The notes beneath the pieces are model-generated. The model was not told the DNA's origin and did no database searches. It saw only the letters and a program-made list of their open reading frames with translations. DNA of 64,000 bases from Levilactobacillus yonginensis (GTDB taxonomy: Bacteria > Bacillota > Bacilli > Lactobacillales > Lactobacillaceae), in contig NZ_RHNO01000004.1 of the NCBI RefSeq assembly GCF_003946265.1, forward strand, positions 1-64,000. Reading direction: 5' to 3'. The position numbers and the translations under genes are program-made. Below are positions 1 to 8,142 of this stretch, in pieces (position 1 is the stretch's first letter; the number at the start of each line of letters is the position of its first letter).

Positions 1-112
1 GGGTTTGATACCAAGTATCAAACCGCCCTACACATATTTGGTTTGTCGAAACAATGTTCAGTTTTCAAAGGTCTACCAGTTATTAACGAAACGATTAACG
101 CTCCGTGACAAC
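1..112 (-). other. Leader of an rRNA operon that continues off the left edge
   Basis: This stretch lies downstream of two strong leftward promoters and has no ORF. Read leftward it contains AGACCTTTGAAAACTGAACA (positions 74-55), the conserved sequence found just upstream of 16S rRNA genes in Bacillota and related to the boxA antitermination region. At 2-24 there is a perfect 10-bp hairpin (arms 2-11 and 15-24, loop 12-14), probably a processing structure. The 16S gene itself is not in the window; its presence to the left is inferred. Confidence 0.75.
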
Positions 113-118
113 TTTTAA

Positions 119-147
119 AGTATATCATGTTGTCAAAATCATGTCAA
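119..147 (-). promoter_or_regulatory. rRNA operon promoter P2
   Basis: Leftward TTGACA (147-142), 17-bp spacer, TATACT (124-119). The sequence upstream (150-180) is AT-rich and would serve as an UP element. A near-consensus promoter just in front of the rRNA leader motif is typical of stable RNA operons. Confidence 0.8.
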
Positions 148-231
148 CATCTTTTTGAAATTAATGAATATATATTCAAGATTTCAAATCGCCATGAAAA
201 CGATATGTTTTGCCTTTTGACAACATAAATC

Positions 232-260
232 ATTCTAGCAGTTGCTGTTTAACTCGTCAA
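232..260 (-). promoter_or_regulatory. rRNA operon promoter P1
   Basis: Leftward TTGACG (260-255), 17-bp spacer, TAGAAT (237-232), 113 bp upstream of P2, with a very AT-rich stretch further upstream (261-305). Tandem P1/P2 promoters are the usual arrangement for Bacillota rRNA operons. Confidence 0.7.
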
Positions 261-382
261 GCACAAATTTTAATTTGTATGGCTATTCATCAATTTAATT
301 TTTATGCAATTAACTGCGAATAACAGCAACAGGTAATATCTTATCAATCATCCCCCTTCAGGTCAAGACTAAATTCAAAAAA

Positions 383-417
383 AACAGGAAACATCCCAAA
401 TTAGGACGTTTCCTGTT
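383..417 (-). terminator. Terminator of the ppiB-S1 protein operon
   Basis: Leftward hairpin with GAACAGGAAACG (417-406) pairing with the arm at 395-383, followed by a T8 run. It overlaps the stop codon of the S1-domain gene. Confidence 0.85.
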
Positions 418-787
418 CATCGAGGTGCTTTAATGCTTCCTTTTTCCACCCTACCAAGCGGTCACCAATCGGCTTGAAGCCAATATTAATCCGATGATTC
501 GTCCAATAATGACGGTGTTGGTGATCTAAAACCTCTGCACTGGTATCAAGGTGCTCTAGACAACGCAACGATAAGCTAATCTTACCCGTAAACTCATCGA
601 TGTCTAAAATAACGACCTCAACTTCTTCATTAACCTTCAAATAATCATGAATGTCCTTTACATAGCCGCAATGACATTCGGAAATATGAATCAGACCTTG
701 CCGATGGCCTCCCAAGCTGACGAATGCGCCATATGGTTGTATCCCGGTAATCTGACCCGTGACGCGTTGGCCAATTTTAAATGCCAT
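401..787 (-). CDS. cvfD: S1-domain RNA-binding protein, CvfD/YugI (GSP13) family
   Basis: Encodes a 128-residue protein. Residues 1-70 form a single S1 RNA-binding domain (starting MAFKIGQRVTGQITGI, with GAFVSLGG and GLIHISE, then VNEEVEVVILDID), and the remainder is a short charged tail. Members of this family (B. subtilis YugI/GSP13, streptococcal CvfD) bind ribosomes or mRNA and act in stress and virulence gene regulation. An upstream in-frame ATG at 805 would add six residues, but GAGGTG lies six bases before the ATG at 787, so the shorter start is chosen. It follows ppiB by 23 bp, probably in one transcript ending at the terminator at 383-417. The family assignment is firm; the exact role in this organism is inferred. 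Confidence 0.85.
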   Translation of the reverse strand: MAFKIGQRVTGQITGIQPYGAFVSLGGHRQGLIHISECHCGYVKDIHDYLKVNEEVEVVILDIDEFTGKISLSLRCLEHLDTSAEVLDHQHRHYWTNHRINIGFKPIGDRLVGWKKEALKHLDEQETS

Positions 788-810
788 GCTTGTCACCTCT
801 TCCATAACGC

Positions 811-1398
811 TTACTCGCTGACCGTAACCTTATCCATCGTCACTGGTGTTGCTGGCTGGTCACTGGAGTCTGTCTTAACTTGGGCAATGGCGTCAACCAC
901 GTCCATCCCTTCAATCACCTGACCAAAGACCGTGTGTCGGAAGTCCAACCAAGGCGTTCCCCCATTTTTATAAGCATCAACGATTTCTTCAGGGAAGCCA
1001 GCATCATGCATCTGGTTCTGCATCTGATCAGTCATATCCTTATCTTGAACGATGAAAAATTGACTACCGTTAGTGTTAGGACCAGCATTGGCCATTGAGA
1101 GCGCCCCACGCAAGTTATATAACTCCTTAGAGAATTCATCTTCAAATGGTTGGCCCCAGATACTTTCGCCACCCATTCCCGTACCAGTAGGATCCCCACC
1201 TTGGATCATAAAATTAGGAATCACCCGGTGGAACGTCAAGCCGTCGTAGTAACCAGCTTTGGCGTGGGTTACAAAGTTTTCAACTGTCTTTGGTGCTTGT
1301 TCGGGGAAGAGCTGCAGCTGAATGTTTCCCATCGATGTTTCAATAGTTACTTGCGGACCCCTGGCGTTAGCCAAATCAATTTGTGGAAACTTTGTCAT
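811..1398 (-). CDS. ppiB: Peptidyl-prolyl cis-trans isomerase, cyclophilin type
   Basis: A 195-residue cytoplasmic cyclophilin that isomerises Xaa-Pro bonds during protein folding. The diagnostic core is present: [17 protein letters not shown] (catalytic Arg in HRV), [19 protein letters not shown] and [17 protein letters not shown] near the C terminus. There is no signal peptide or membrane segment, so this is the cytoplasmic type and not a PrsA-like exported isomerase. The ATG is preceded by GGAGG. It is divergent from the pgpA gene and is probably cotranscribed with the S1 protein gene downstream. Length and motifs match the family. Confidence 0.93.
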   Translation of the reverse strand: MTKFPQIDLANARGPQVTIETSMGNIQLQLFPEQAPKTVENFVTHAKAGYYDGLTFHRVIPNFMIQGGDPTGTGMGGESIWGQPFEDEFSKELYNLRGALSMANAGPNTNGSQFFIVQDKDMTDQMQNQMHDAGFPEEIVDAYKNGGTPWLDFRHTVFGQVIEGMDVVDAIAQVKTDSSDQPATPVTMDKVTVSE

Positions 1399-1530
1399 AA
1401 TTATCCTCCATATCGTTTAAACACTTTCTATTTATCTATTATATTATCACCGCCTACCACGAAAAATGCAACTCAGGGGTTCGGTGCTATACTAGAAGCA
1501 CGACATTTTTCTCAAAAAGGAGACTTTTTC

Positions 1531-2040
1531 ATGGCTAAACCAGCAACTGCATTAAAGAAACGAACAATTGATTTACTAAATGAACGCGGTGTTGAGCTGA
1601 CAGACATTGCCCAACTTGTCCTCTTCCTGCAAAAGGATTATATCAAGGACCTGACTACGGAAACCGCCCTCCATAGCGTAACCACCGTCCTTAGCAAACG
1701 GGAAGTTCAGAATGCCATCATTACCGGTATCCAACTTGACATTGCCGCCGAACACCACGACCTCTTAGAACCTCTGCAAACAATTGTCGAACGCGACGAG
1801 GGACTCTATGGGGTTGATGAAACCATGGCTCTTTCAATCGTCGACATCTACGGCTCCATCGGTTTCACGAACTACGGTTACATTGACCGCACTAAGCCAG
1901 GCATCTTAGCCAAGCTCAACGCGCACGAACCAGGTATCATTCACACTTTTTTAGATGATCTAGTAGGCGCGATTGCCGCAGCGGCAGCGGCACGATTAGC
2001 TCATGACGACGTTAATGAAGAGGACACCCCCTTTCAATAG
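1531..2040 (+). CDS. pgpA: Phosphatidylglycerophosphatase A family protein (YutG-like)
   Basis: Encodes 169 residues beginning MAKPATALKKRTIDLLNERG and containing LTDIAQLVLFLQKDYI. This matches the YutG/PgpA-like family of Bacillota, which dephosphorylates phosphatidylglycerophosphate in phospholipid synthesis. The frame is open upstream to 1150, but AAAGGAG at 1515-1522 places the start at 1531. The C terminus has an alanine-rich helix (AIAAAAAARLA). The gene is read away from ppiB and precedes dedA by 107 bp, so the pair may both concern membrane lipids. The protein is largely hydrophilic for a lipid phosphatase, so the biochemical role rests on family assignment. Confidence 0.75.
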   Translation: MAKPATALKKRTIDLLNERGVELTDIAQLVLFLQKDYIKDLTTETALHSVTTVLSKREVQNAIITGIQLDIAAEHHDLLEPLQTIVERDEGLYGVDETMALSIVDIYGSIGFTNYGYIDRTKPGILAKLNAHEPGIIHTFLDDLVGAIAAAAAARLAHDDVNEEDTPFQ

Positions 2041-2147
2041 AAATATCATAATTTGTTTAAGCTTCGCTGATTCTGCTGACTGCTGGGTCAAAAGCCACTA
2101 CAATGTGAATGAAAACAAATTAATGCATAAGGAGCAACTATATTAAA

Positions 2148-2822
2148 ATGGGATACTTAATCGATTTTGTGCTTCACATCGACAGCCATTTGGCCAACAT
2201 CGTCACCACGTTTGGCGGCTCAACCTATCTGATACTCTTTGCCATCGTCTTCGTTGAAACTGGTGCCGTGATTCTCCCATTTCTACCTGGTGATTCGCTT
2301 CTGTTTGCAGCAGCAGCATTAGCGGCTAATCCAGCCTATGGCTTAAACATCTGGCTCTTCGTTGCCATCTTCCTAGTGGCAGCGATTGGCGGCGACTCTC
2401 TAAATTTCTTTCTCGGTGGTAAAGCCGGGGCAGCCTTGTCCAACCACTCCTGGTTTGGTCGTTTGATCAATAAAGACAAGCTAGCGCAATCCGAGAAATT
2501 CTTCCGCAAACATGGTCCATTGGCCATCTTCTTGGGCCGGTTTATGCCCATCATTCGGACCTTCGTCCCCTTCACGGCTGCCGGCTCACGTTTTCCCTAC
2601 CAACGCTTCTTAAAATACAACGTTAGTGCCGCAATTACCTGGGTCCTGATTTGCTGCGGTGGCGGTTACTTCTTCGGTAACATTCCGTTCGTTAAAGCTC
2701 ACTTTTCAGCCGTTGTGTTGGGTATCATCGTGATTTCTTTGATTCCAGCCGTTGTTGGTTGGTTAAAGGGTCGTCACACAGCCAGTAACGCCGCACCGAG
2801 TAACCTCCCAGAAGAAGAATAA
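2148..2822 (+). CDS. DedA family membrane protein
   Basis: A 224-residue integral membrane protein of the DedA/SNARE-associated family, which includes the undecaprenyl phosphate and phospholipid flippases (UptA and relatives). Seen: an N-terminal re-entrant region with ETGAVILPFLPGDSLLFAAA, the internal GRFMPIIRTFVPFTAAGSRF motif carrying the functional arginines, and a final helix that ends in a charged tail. A possible promoter CTGACT-N17-TACAAT lies upstream. The AAGGAG at 2129-2134 is 13 bases from the ATG, which is long, but no better start is visible. A strong terminator follows at 2840-2867. The substrate cannot be read from the sequence. Confidence 0.9.
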   Translation: MGYLIDFVLHIDSHLANIVTTFGGSTYLILFAIVFVETGAVILPFLPGDSLLFAAAALAANPAYGLNIWLFVAIFLVAAIGGDSLNFFLGGKAGAALSNHSWFGRLINKDKLAQSEKFFRKHGPLAIFLGRFMPIIRTFVPFTAAGSRFPYQRFLKYNVSAAITWVLICCGGGYFFGNIPFVKAHFSAVVLGIIVISLIPAVVGWLKGRHTASNAAPSNLPEEE

Positions 2823-2839
2823 ATATTGATCCAACGATA

Positions 2840-2867
2840 AAAAGCCTGACTGACGTCAGGCTTTTTT
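2840..2867. terminator. Bidirectional terminator between dedA and the convergent phosphatase operon
   Basis: AAAAGCCTGAC and GTCAGGCTTTTTT form an 11-bp stem around a 4-base loop, with A runs on one side and T runs on the other. It can end both the rightward dedA transcript and the leftward operon ending at 2887. Confidence 0.88.
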
Positions 2868-2886
2868 GTTTACACTAAATCTTTAA

Positions 2887-3516
2887 TTAAGCACGCTTGA
2901 TTGCCACGCGTCCCCGCCAATACAAGATGCCGAGCCCTAGTTCAAACAAAACAAAGGCCAAGGCAAAGCAGTGCAAGAAAAACGTGTCCGGCAGTGCCGT
3001 AATGATTGGGTCCAGGGAGGGATCGAACAACCAATCATTATTCCGGAAGAGCACCTTGTGAAAAGCAACGAAAAAACCATTAAAGTTGACTGCCATCAAC
3101 GCACCTAAAAGCAACGGTACAACTGCTGCTACTTGAACCGGCCACAGTAATCGCCACTGTTCTGCATGCCGGTGCAATTGTCTTAAAAAGAATCCCGCCG
3201 GCACAATGGTCACCAACAACACAATGTTGTTTAATAGAAATAAATTTTTCACATCATGAAAGTGAATCATCCCCGTATAGGACGTCGGAAAGTCACTCAT
3301 GTTGAGATCTGTGACCCAAGGCAGTTCCAGGTAACCCACCATCTGATAGTAATTATGCATGAGCTTATGTGGGGTCATCCCCACCGTCTGAGAAATCCCC
3401 AGCCAGTGAATATCCAACCGGTACAACCAAAAAGCATTGATGGTCAGAGCAATGACCAGACTGATCAATGCTAAAAATAGCACGGTCAGTCCCGCCCAGC
3501 GATTCAATCTACGCAA
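2887..3516 (-). CDS. TIGR01906-type integral membrane protein
   Basis: A 209-residue protein with four predicted membrane helices: residues about 9-32, 95-115, 130-152 and 180-202. A large extracytoplasmic loop between the first two contains MHNYYQMVGYLELPWV and DFPTSYTGMIHFHDVKNLF. The match is to the TIGR01906 (DUF1461) family of Bacillota, whose function is unknown. The start is TTG with GAGGTGG six bases upstream; it overlaps the end of the HAD phosphatase gene by 8 bp, so the two are translationally coupled. The same pairing with a YutF-type phosphatase recurs in lactobacilli (established knowledge of the family context). Confidence 0.8.
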   Translation of the reverse strand: MRRLNRWAGLTVLFLALISLVIALTINAFWLYRLDIHWLGISQTVGMTPHKLMHNYYQMVGYLELPWVTDLNMSDFPTSYTGMIHFHDVKNLFLLNNIVLLVTIVPAGFFLRQLHRHAEQWRLLWPVQVAAVVPLLLGALMAVNFNGFFVAFHKVLFRNNDWLFDPSLDPIITALPDTFFLHCFALAFVLFELGLGILYWRGRVAIKRA

Positions 3517-4303
3517 TAGGTCCCACCTCGAGATCCCAATGGTCCAGTGAAGGTACAGTATAGGTCGGTTGAATGGCTTGTTGTGCCACCAGTTCCGGCG
3601 TGGAAACCCCCGTATAGGTTAAGAGTGTGTCCACCCCCGCATGAATACCAGCCAAAATATCCGTCAGATAGTTGTCTCCAACCATCAAAGCATCTTCCGG
3701 CGCGATTCCCATTTGTTGCAACGAATTATTTAAAATAATCGGTTCAGGTTTGCCCACAAAAATAGGATCAGTCTGGACTGCGTACCGGACCAGGTCAACT
3801 AGCGCCCCCGCACCAGGCATCAATCCTCTAGATTTAGGAATATTGGAATCGGAATTGGTTCCAATAAAGACTGAACCACTACGGATAGCCAAAACGGCCT
3901 TCGCAAATTTTTCGTAGGTCACGTCGCTATCTAGACCGACGACAACATACTTGGGGTGCTCTTCATCCACGGTGAAGCCCTTGGCAGTCAATGCTTGGCG
4001 CAAACCGATCTCACCAACGACGTAGACGGTTCGCTCACCAGTACTTCCTGCCAATTGATCCAGATAGTCAGCAGTTGCTAAACCCGCCGTGTAGACGTTG
4101 TCCGTCGTCACGTGAATATCATGATTGTCTGCTAAATTACGCACGACATCAACCGGCAACTTGGTGGTGTTGTTGGTAACAAATTTAAATGGCGTACCGG
4201 CCGCCTGCAATCGTTCCACAAATTGGCGAGCCTTAGGGTAACGCTTGGAACCCGCGTAAATGGTGCCATCCAAGTCAATTAAATAAGCTTGATACTTTTT
4301 CAC
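3509..4303 (-). CDS. HAD-superfamily sugar phosphatase, TIGR01457/YutF type
   Basis: A 264-residue HAD phosphatase of the NagD/YutF group. Motif I is LIDLDGTIYAG (nucleophile and acid Asp), motif II is VTNNT, and the C-terminal VGKPEP and MVGDNYLTDI give motifs III and IV. The cap domain lies between motifs II and III. Members dephosphorylate small sugar phosphates or nucleotides and often act in metabolite repair; the exact substrate is not visible. The start is GTG with GGGAGAG upstream. It sits 12 bp after yutD and overlaps the next gene by 8 bp, inside a leftward operon that starts around the aldo/keto reductase. Confidence 0.87.
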   Translation of the reverse strand: MKKYQAYLIDLDGTIYAGSKRYPKARQFVERLQAAGTPFKFVTNNTTKLPVDVVRNLADNHDIHVTTDNVYTAGLATADYLDQLAGSTGERTVYVVGEIGLRQALTAKGFTVDEEHPKYVVVGLDSDVTYEKFAKAVLAIRSGSVFIGTNSDSNIPKSRGLMPGAGALVDLVRYAVQTDPIFVGKPEPIILNNSLQQMGIAPEDALMVGDNYLTDILAGIHAGVDTLLTYTGVSTPELVAQQAIQPTYTVPSLDHWDLEVGPIA

Positions 4304-4315
4304 CGCAAACTCTCC

Positions 4316-5029
4316 CTAATCTTCTTTTTTCTGTCTAATGGTAAAGTGGCGACGACCGTGACCGCCAGAGCCAACTGTGACTGTTTTGGCTTTGTCAGTA
4401 GTTGGTTGTTTAGTCGTTGTTCGACGTTCCTCAGTGTATGGGTGCGCCGTGTTCTTTCGCCGTGAGTGACGTGACCGCCGCCGATGGGCATTACCATTAC
4501 CGTTGGTGGAATGATTCCCATTACTGGTTGTGGCTTTCTTTTCAGCATGGGGCTTGGCCGTCTCACGTGGCTTCACACTCTGCTGCAAAGTTTCCTTCGT
4601 CCCAGTCGCTGCTGGTTTGTTCCGGCGCCGCGAGCGACTCCGCCGGGGCTTAGGTGCCGACTTCACATCTAAGTTGTGTAAAATAAAGTAAGCACAGCCA
4701 AAGTTGCAGGACTCATAAAGGTAATCCTGGACTGCTTCAATCTGATTCTGTTTAGCACCGGCACGGTCCTCAGCGTAAAAGCCCTTCAACCGTAGTTGTT
4801 CAAAGCCCCAGTCACCCACGATATAATCAAACTTACTCAAAATCGTGCTGAACCGGCGGGCAAACTCGGTGAAATCAAATCCGTCACGAACATCCGTCAC
4901 CAATTCGTATGGGTGACCATTGATCGTTAAATGCGTCTCATCCACCCGCGTTACTTCGGCGGCTGGCTCACGACTCTCTCGTTGTTCGGCGACTAACGCC
5001 TCTAAATCTTTTCGATCCACCGTCGTCAT
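4316..5029 (-). CDS. yutD: YutD family protein with a long basic disordered tail
   Basis: A 237-residue protein. Residues about 30-120 are the conserved YutD domain (GHPYELVTDVRDGFD, FARRFSTILSKFDYIVGDWG, LRLKGFY, FGCAYFILHN). Residues about 125-225 form an arginine- and lysine-rich low-complexity tail with SRSRRR and HRRRSRHSRRK clusters and asparagine/glycine stretches, ending in GRRHFTIRQKKED. YutD is conserved across Bacillota but has no established biochemical function. The start ATG overlaps the stop of the 5'-nucleotidase gene as ATGA, so coupling is likely. The tail suggests nucleic acid or ribosome contact, which is inference only. Confidence 0.85.
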   Translation of the reverse strand: MTTVDRKDLEALVAEQRESREPAAEVTRVDETHLTINGHPYELVTDVRDGFDFTEFARRFSTILSKFDYIVGDWGFEQLRLKGFYAEDRAGAKQNQIEAVQDYLYESCNFGCAYFILHNLDVKSAPKPRRSRSRRRNKPAATGTKETLQQSVKPRETAKPHAEKKATTSNGNHSTNGNGNAHRRRSRHSRRKNTAHPYTEERRTTTKQPTTDKAKTVTVGSGGHGRRHFTIRQKKED

Positions 5030-6417
5030 CCTCTCTCGTCAATGGGATAGTGCTTAGCCAAATACTTGGCAAACACTTCCCGCAATAAATCTTCGTATAA
5101 AATCTGGTTTTTCCCCACGATATGAATTGTTGGGAAAAATGGAATAAACAGGTAATGGTCTAGCACAGCAATCTTATACTGGCGGTGGGCAGATAAAGCC
5201 TCGCCCCGCCAGGTGACAGCATGGGACTGTGAGTCATACGCGATTCCCAGGTAATTAAGTTCCCCGAAAATCTTCCCACGAAAGCCCATCCCCTTCTGAG
5301 GGAATCGCCGTAAAAATAACCGTGCAATTTCAAATTCTTGAACTAGGCGCCACAAGTCATACCCATTCAAGGTGACCGTCATGACGTGCATATTATGTGG
5401 TAGCAACTGATGCAACTGATTTGCATTCACAATTCCGCTAGGCAGATCTTGTAAAAACAAACCAGCGTTTAAGATAGCGGCCTGGGTGCCTGCATACTCA
5501 GCAATGGCGTGCAAGCCTTCACGAACCAGGCGTGGTTGTCCCACCGGATCAGCCTCCATGGCAACTGGCAAATCAGCCACCCGTTGCTCGGAGAGAATTG
5601 ACGCACCAAGGTTCTCCAGACCAGAAATTTCTGCCTGGTCGCCGGGTTCTACCGGCAAAGTAGATGTCTCCACGACACTGGCCGACGCAACTGTCACCGC
5701 GTGGTGGTCGTCTAGGGTCAGTTCAATTTTACCCACGTATCGCCCAAACTTGCCAGCCGCCGCAAGTAGACTCTGTTGATCATGCTCACCGTGCGGTAAC
5801 AAATGATGCGTGTGACTACCAATGATGACGGTCACCTGAGGAAAGCGCTTGGCAATCTGACGGTCTACGTCCAATCCCAAATGAGAAAGAAGCACACAGA
5901 CATCAAATTGATCGGCATAGGTTGCCAATAATTCCTGTAATGCCTTCATGGCTGCAATGGGTTTCCAGCCAGCCAACGGGTACGTCAATTGATAGGGCGC
6001 CGTCAGCCCCAAAACAAGGACTCGGGTCCCCGCTTCCGTCGTCAAGAGGCGATGGTCGACCGCCCAGCTGGGCCGTTCATGGGTGTCTGCCGTCAGCAGA
6101 TTGCCCAAAATTACTGGAAAATTTGCATGATCGTAGAGATGGTCCAACTGAGACCGCATGAAACCTAGTCCCTCGTTATTGCCAATAGTGACCGCATCAT
6201 AACCAATCTGATTCATCAGCTGAACGTTCTGTTGCCCATTCGTGGCCTCACTAACGGGATGAACCCGATCCACATGGTCACCCAAGTCAAAGGTGTACAC
6301 CGTATGCCCAGCAGCAACGGCTTCTTGCCGTGCTTTAGCCAGGTAACGACGAATCCGGGGCCAATTCTCAAAATGAGAATGTAGGTCATTCGTGTGCAAA
6401 ATGGTCAGTTGTTCCAT
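5026..6417 (-). CDS. Bifunctional metallophosphatase/5'-nucleotidase (YunD-like)
   Basis: A 463-residue calcineurin-like phosphoesterase fused to a 5'-nucleotidase C-terminal domain. Metal ligands are in TILHTNDLHSHF, DLGDHVDR, IGNNEGLG, LLSHLGLD and IGSHTHHLLPHG within residues 1-215. The C-terminal substrate domain runs from about 270, with ILNAGLFLQDLPSG and YDLWRLVQEFE. There is no signal peptide and no wall anchor, so it acts in the cytoplasm like YunD, unlike exported UshA. It probably releases nucleosides from nucleotides or processes related sugar nucleotides. It overlaps yutD by 4 bp and follows the small phosphoesterase gene by 62 bp. Confidence 0.88.
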   Translation of the reverse strand: MEQLTILHTNDLHSHFENWPRIRRYLAKARQEAVAAGHTVYTFDLGDHVDRVHPVSEATNGQQNVQLMNQIGYDAVTIGNNEGLGFMRSQLDHLYDHANFPVILGNLLTADTHERPSWAVDHRLLTTEAGTRVLVLGLTAPYQLTYPLAGWKPIAAMKALQELLATYADQFDVCVLLSHLGLDVDRQIAKRFPQVTVIIGSHTHHLLPHGEHDQQSLLAAAGKFGRYVGKIELTLDDHHAVTVASASVVETSTLPVEPGDQAEISGLENLGASILSEQRVADLPVAMEADPVGQPRLVREGLHAIAEYAGTQAAILNAGLFLQDLPSGIVNANQLHQLLPHNMHVMTVTLNGYDLWRLVQEFEIARLFLRRFPQKGMGFRGKIFGELNYLGIAYDSQSHAVTWRGEALSAHRQYKIAVLDHYLFIPFFPTIHIVGKNQILYEDLLREVFAKYLAKHYPIDERG

Positions 6418-6479
6418 GCTCTCAATCTCCTCTTAACACTGGTTTTAATCCTACGGCATCGCGAGGAAACGGTCAAGCG

Positions 6480-7088
6480 CTATTGCTTGTCGCGAAACTC
6501 TGCTGCCTTACCCGTCACCATCTGCTCAATTTCACTCGTGGAAAACGGGGTGCCAAACGGTAATTTTTGATCAAGGTACCGTTGTTCTGGCGTATCAACA
6601 CCGACATTGATATTTTCCTTCACGGGAACTGCGTAGTGATGAATGTGCCCATGTAAGTTGATAATTTGCTTAACAATCCCCAACATCATTGGGTAATGCG
6701 TCATATAGTACTGCCGGTGATCATACTTGATCAGTGCGCCAACATCGTGAAAGGTAAATTTATCCTTGCCGTGATCAACATAATTATTTGCAGCCAAGTG
6801 CTTGAATAAAGCACGACTGTCATGGTTTCCCTTAATTAATTCCAAATTCCCGTTTAACTGGCTCAACACCTCAAACACCGCTTCATCCGACTTACTAGCC
6901 GGCCGCGTGAAATACAAGGCAATGTCTCCTAAGTGGTAGACCGTATCACCTGGTGCCACGCGTGCGTTCCAGTTATCAATAATGGTTTGATTCATTTCGT
7001 CAACGTTGGCAAATAGCCGCGGTGCAAAATCATTGTCTCCTAAAAGATCTTTATGAAAAAAATGCGTATCTGACGTAAAAAATTGCAT
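6480..7088 (-). CDS. Small calcineurin-like metallophosphoesterase
   Basis: A 202-residue protein carrying the full metallophosphoesterase ligand set: FTSDTHFFHKDLL, VYHLGDIAL, LIKGNHDS, THYPMML and INLHGHIHH. The THFFH form and length resemble stand-alone phosphoesterases of unknown substrate found in phages and Bacillota. GGAGGAACAGC precedes the ATG. It sits between the aldo/keto reductase and the 5'-nucleotidase genes in the same leftward cluster, so three phosphohydrolase genes lie within 5 kb. The substrate is unknown. Confidence 0.83.
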   Translation of the reverse strand: MQFFTSDTHFFHKDLLGDNDFAPRLFANVDEMNQTIIDNWNARVAPGDTVYHLGDIALYFTRPASKSDEAVFEVLSQLNGNLELIKGNHDSRALFKHLAANNYVDHGKDKFTFHDVGALIKYDHRQYYMTHYPMMLGIVKQIINLHGHIHHYAVPVKENINVGVDTPEQRYLDQKLPFGTPFSTSEIEQMVTGKAAEFRDKQ

Positions 7089-7099
7089 GCTGTTCCTCC

Positions 7100-7948
7100 T
7101 TACAGAACATCTAATGATTCTTTATGCGTTGGACGGGGAAATTGCTCATCTAATGCCGTGAGCTCGGTTGCAGTCAGCGTTAAATCAGCCGCTGCCACGT
7201 TCTGTTCCATGTGCAGGACGGAGCTCGTTTGGGGAATGGCCAGAACTTGCGAATTCCGAATGACCCAGGCTAACAAGATTTGATAGACCCCAACACCGTG
7301 AGTTGCCGCAAGCTCTTTGACCACCGCGTTGGTGGTTAATTGGTGTCCCCAAGCATCCCCTTGGGCAATTGGTGAATACGCAATCAATGGCAGCTGATGT
7401 TCCCGTTGCCAAGGTAGTACTGCGAAATCCAACCCGCGGCTTCCCAAATGATAGAGATCCTCATTAGCTACGGCTCGATTCCCTTGTGGAAGTGCCCACA
7501 GTTCATCAAGGTCAGCCACATCAAAGTTAGAAACGCCCCAAGCATGAATTTTTCCCGTCGTTTGCAAACGCTGGAGCTCGGCCACCGTTTCAGCTAGAGG
7601 AACGTTCCCCCGCCAATGATACAGATAAAGATCCAGGTAATCCGTTCGAAGACGGCGTAGACTGGCATCTAGGCTAGTTTCCATCCGTTGCTTAGAGGCA
7701 TTTTCAGGCAGCACCTTCGATATTAAGAAGAGGTCATCCCGCTTACTGCCAGCCAAAGCCTCACCGACGAGCGTCTCCGACCGGCCTGACCCATACATTT
7801 CCGCCGTATCGACGACCCGCGCACCCGCAGCGAGTCCCGCCTGAATTGCAGCAATTTCGTTTTCTCGTTGATCTGCCCGATCTCCCATGTGCCAAGTCCC
7901 GATTCCGATGGCCGGGACAGTCTTACCGGCAATTTTAACTGTTTCCAT
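7100..7948 (-). CDS. Aldo/keto reductase
   Basis: A 282-residue NADPH-dependent oxidoreductase of the aldo/keto reductase family with a TIM-barrel fold. The catalytic tetrad is visible: Asp and Tyr in VVDTAEMYGSG, Lys in FLISKVLP, His in LYLYHWRG. The cofactor-binding C-terminal part includes AIPQTSSVLHMEQN. The closest match in style is the YtbE/DkgA-like group, which reduces aldehydes and ketones. The ATG at 7948 has GGAGGG seven bases upstream; a TTG just before it (7951) is less well placed. It heads the leftward run of phosphatase genes. Substrate range is not predictable. Confidence 0.88.
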   Translation of the reverse strand: METVKIAGKTVPAIGIGTWHMGDRADQRENEIAAIQAGLAAGARVVDTAEMYGSGRSETLVGEALAGSKRDDLFLISKVLPENASKQRMETSLDASLRRLRTDYLDLYLYHWRGNVPLAETVAELQRLQTTGKIHAWGVSNFDVADLDELWALPQGNRAVANEDLYHLGSRGLDFAVLPWQREHQLPLIAYSPIAQGDAWGHQLTTNAVVKELAATHGVGVYQILLAWVIRNSQVLAIPQTSSVLHMEQNVAAADLTLTATELTALDEQFPRPTHKESLDVL

Positions 7949-8051
7949 CAATGGACCCTCCGTTTTGAATAGATAGTCTTATCGTAGCACTTCCCTGTGA
8001 ATTTCGCTGACATCGGTGGTTACTGTTTGTGAAAACTTTCGATCAAAAAAA

Positions 8052-8072
8052 CCGAGGAATCACCTTCCCCGG
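8052..8072 (-). terminator. Terminator of the amino acid permease gene
   Basis: Leftward CCGGGGAA (8072-8065) pairs with TTCCTCGG (8059-8052, one wobble), then a T7 run. It lies about 70 bp downstream of the stop codon. A smaller GCCGG/CCGGC hairpin lies between the gene and this terminator. Confidence 0.8.
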
Positions 8073-8142
8073 CCAACTTTACTTACAATGTCTATTTGGT
8101 TAACTTGCCGGCAAATCACCGGCCCGCTGTCATTTTAAAAAA

